DNA from: Anabaena sp. WA102
GTDB lineage: Bacteria > Cyanobacteriota > Cyanobacteriia > Cyanobacteriales > Nostocaceae
Length of the DNA stretch: 64,000 bases
Assembly (NCBI RefSeq): GCF_001277295.1
Contig: NZ_CP011456.1
Span: 1,798,001-1,862,000 of the forward strand
Direction: 5' to 3'
Made by a program: the position numbers and the translations under genes. This document shows, one piece after another, positions 63,155 through 64,000 of this stretch. The notes beneath the pieces were generated by a model. It did no database searches and was not told the DNA's origin. It saw only the letters and a program-made list of their open reading frames with translations. Every line of letters begins with the position of its first letter. Within the stretch, counting starts at the first letter, position 1.

Positions 63155-63290
63155 TCTGCTATTAGACTGGGAATTCATTCCCAGGCGGGCTACAGGTTTT
63201 ACCTTAAGTTGACACCAATGAAGCTCTTGCTTTACCCCTACACATCTGGGCTTTTTGTCATTTGGCAAAAGTTTAAATCTCACCCGTGTT
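63155..63290. repeat. Partial 195-bp MITE end and flank
   Basis: GACTGGGAATTCATTCCCAG and TACCTTAAGTTGACACCAATG are a shortened right half of the 195-bp MITE. The following GAAGCTCTTGCTTTACCCCT to GTTTAAATCTCAC is inverted to 62100-62162. A GTTGGGTTGCGC repeat piece follows at 63312-63345 and overlaps the murD stop codon region. Confidence 0.75.
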
Positions 63291-63340
63291 TAGTATACAT
63301 CAATTTGATTGATGTTGGGTTGCGCTTTGCTTAACCCAAC

Positions 63341-64000
63341 CTACGGTACTAGATATTTTTGGCACAATTGCCGAAAGTCTTCACCCCGCATTTCAAAGTT
63401 GGGATATTGGTCAAAACTAGCGCAAGCTGGAGATAATAATACTACAGAGGCTTGATATTTTTTGGCTAATTCCGCAGATAAGGATACGGCGTTTGCCATT
63501 GTTTCAACTATGTGATAATTGCTATATCCCATCTCTTGCAGCCGTTTAGAAAATGCTGGTGCTGCGTTACCTATGAGTAAAACGGCGGCGGCTTTGGCTT
63601 GAATTTGGGCTAACCAAGTGGTATCATCCCCGGCTTTGGCTTCGCCACCAGCAATTAAAATGGCGGGACTATGGACAGATGCTAATCCTACTTCGGCTGC
63701 GTCGTAGTTGGTGGCTTTGCTATCGTTAATAAAATCAATTCCTTGCCAATTGCAAATATGTTCTAAACGGTGGGGAACGCCAGAGAATTCACGCACAGCT
63801 TGAGAAATAGCGGTAATATCTATACCTGCTAATCTAGCAGCGGCGACGGACATGAGCAGATTTTGCTGGTTATGTTCCCCTACCATTCGCAATGCAGATA
63901 CCTCTACAATGGGTTGTGGTGTGGGGGTAATTTTTTCCATTACCCAGCCATTTTCTATATAAAAGCCTTTTTCGCCGATTAAGAATTTTTCACCTTTAAC
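63341..64000 (-). CDS. murD: UDP-N-acetylmuramoylalanine-D-glutamate ligase, 3' part
   Basis: The frame covers about the last 219 codons of MurD, which adds D-Glu to the peptidoglycan precursor; the 5' part lies past the right edge. Seen are MVGEHNQQNLLMSVAAARLA (the conserved GxHNxxN motif), FSGVPHRLEHICNWQGIDFI, the NDSKATNYDAAEVGL motif and the C-terminal LLSPACASFDQYPNFEMRGE followed by F. The stop is at 63341. Confidence 0.95.
   Translation of the reverse strand, partial: VKGEKFLIGEKGFYIENGWVMEKITPTPQPIVEVSALRMVGEHNQQNLLMSVAAARLAGIDITAISQAVREFSGVPHRLEHICNWQGIDFINDSKATNYDAAEVGLASVHSPAILIAGGEAKAGDDTTWLAQIQAKAAAVLLIGNAAPAFSKRLQEMGYSNYHIVETMANAVSLSAELAKKYQASVVLLSPACASFDQYPNFEMRGEDFRQLCQKYLVP

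Overview
The window is chromosomal DNA from a filamentous, gas-vacuolate cyanobacterium, most likely a heterocyst-forming member of the Nostocales (Dolichospermum/Anabaena/Aphanizomenon type). The signs are a gas vesicle cluster, many HIP1 octamers (GCGATCGC), heptameric STRR repeats, small dispersed repeats, tocopherol genes, an ssl1498-type light-harvesting-like peptide, a probable PatD heterocyst-frequency protein and many cyanobacterium-specific DUF genes. Function calls rest on recognising motifs in the translated sequence. No database search was run.

Layout. 1-3.3 kb: end of a gas vesicle operon (gvpJ end, gvpK, gvpF, gvpG), then gvpV on the opposite strand, divergent from gvpW. 3.3-7.6 kb: an IS630 relic, then a double-domain ArsA/Get3-like ATPase and a double-AAA (Cdc48-like) ATPase, both close to the gvp genes. 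7.8-13.2 kb: broken glpK, a 1292-residue nuclease-NTPase that looks like a STAND/Avs-type defence protein, and a DUF433/DUF5615 toxin-antitoxin pair. 13.3-17.2 kb: carotenoid isomerase-like oxidoreductase, transposase relic, mazG, DUF2227 gene, tRNA-Val. 17.5-23.1 kb: accessory region with decayed defence genes (Uma2, truncated Fic, cas5 with a nonsense codon, truncated cas8-like gene, orphan IS200/IS605 right end, AAA ATPase beside a truncated DUF4276 gene). 23.1-48 kb: mainly core genes (pgsA, queG, recA, tRNA-Pro, rpiA, two tocopherol genes, ktrB/ktrA, queA, yraN, Ap4A phosphorylase-like, relA/spoT, patD-like, trxA). 49.4-53.6 kb: toxin-antitoxin modules alternating with a foldback repeat that contains 81-bp tandem units. 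53.6-64 kb: serS, Uma2, DUF3611, a cytochrome b6f cofactor-assembly protein, DUF3155, a histidine kinase, a secreted TrbI-like protein and the 3' part of murD.

Small mobile DNA is unusually readable here. A MITE family of about 126 bp, with TA target duplications, shares its ends with the IS630 relic at 3.3-3.8 kb. One copy (49567-49692) sits inside an antitoxin-like gene, and conceptual excision restores the start of that gene. A second, unrelated MITE of 195 bp has 17-bp terminal inverted repeats and a 9-bp target duplication. Three accessory genes (cas5, hicB, a PIN toxin) each carry one in-frame stop with the family sequence continuing beyond it, which points to recent inactivation.

The best candidates for undescribed biology are the nuclease-NTPase at 8.6-12.5 kb, the gvp-linked ArsA/AAA ATPase pair, and the foldback/tandem-repeat units spaced between the toxin-antitoxin genes.
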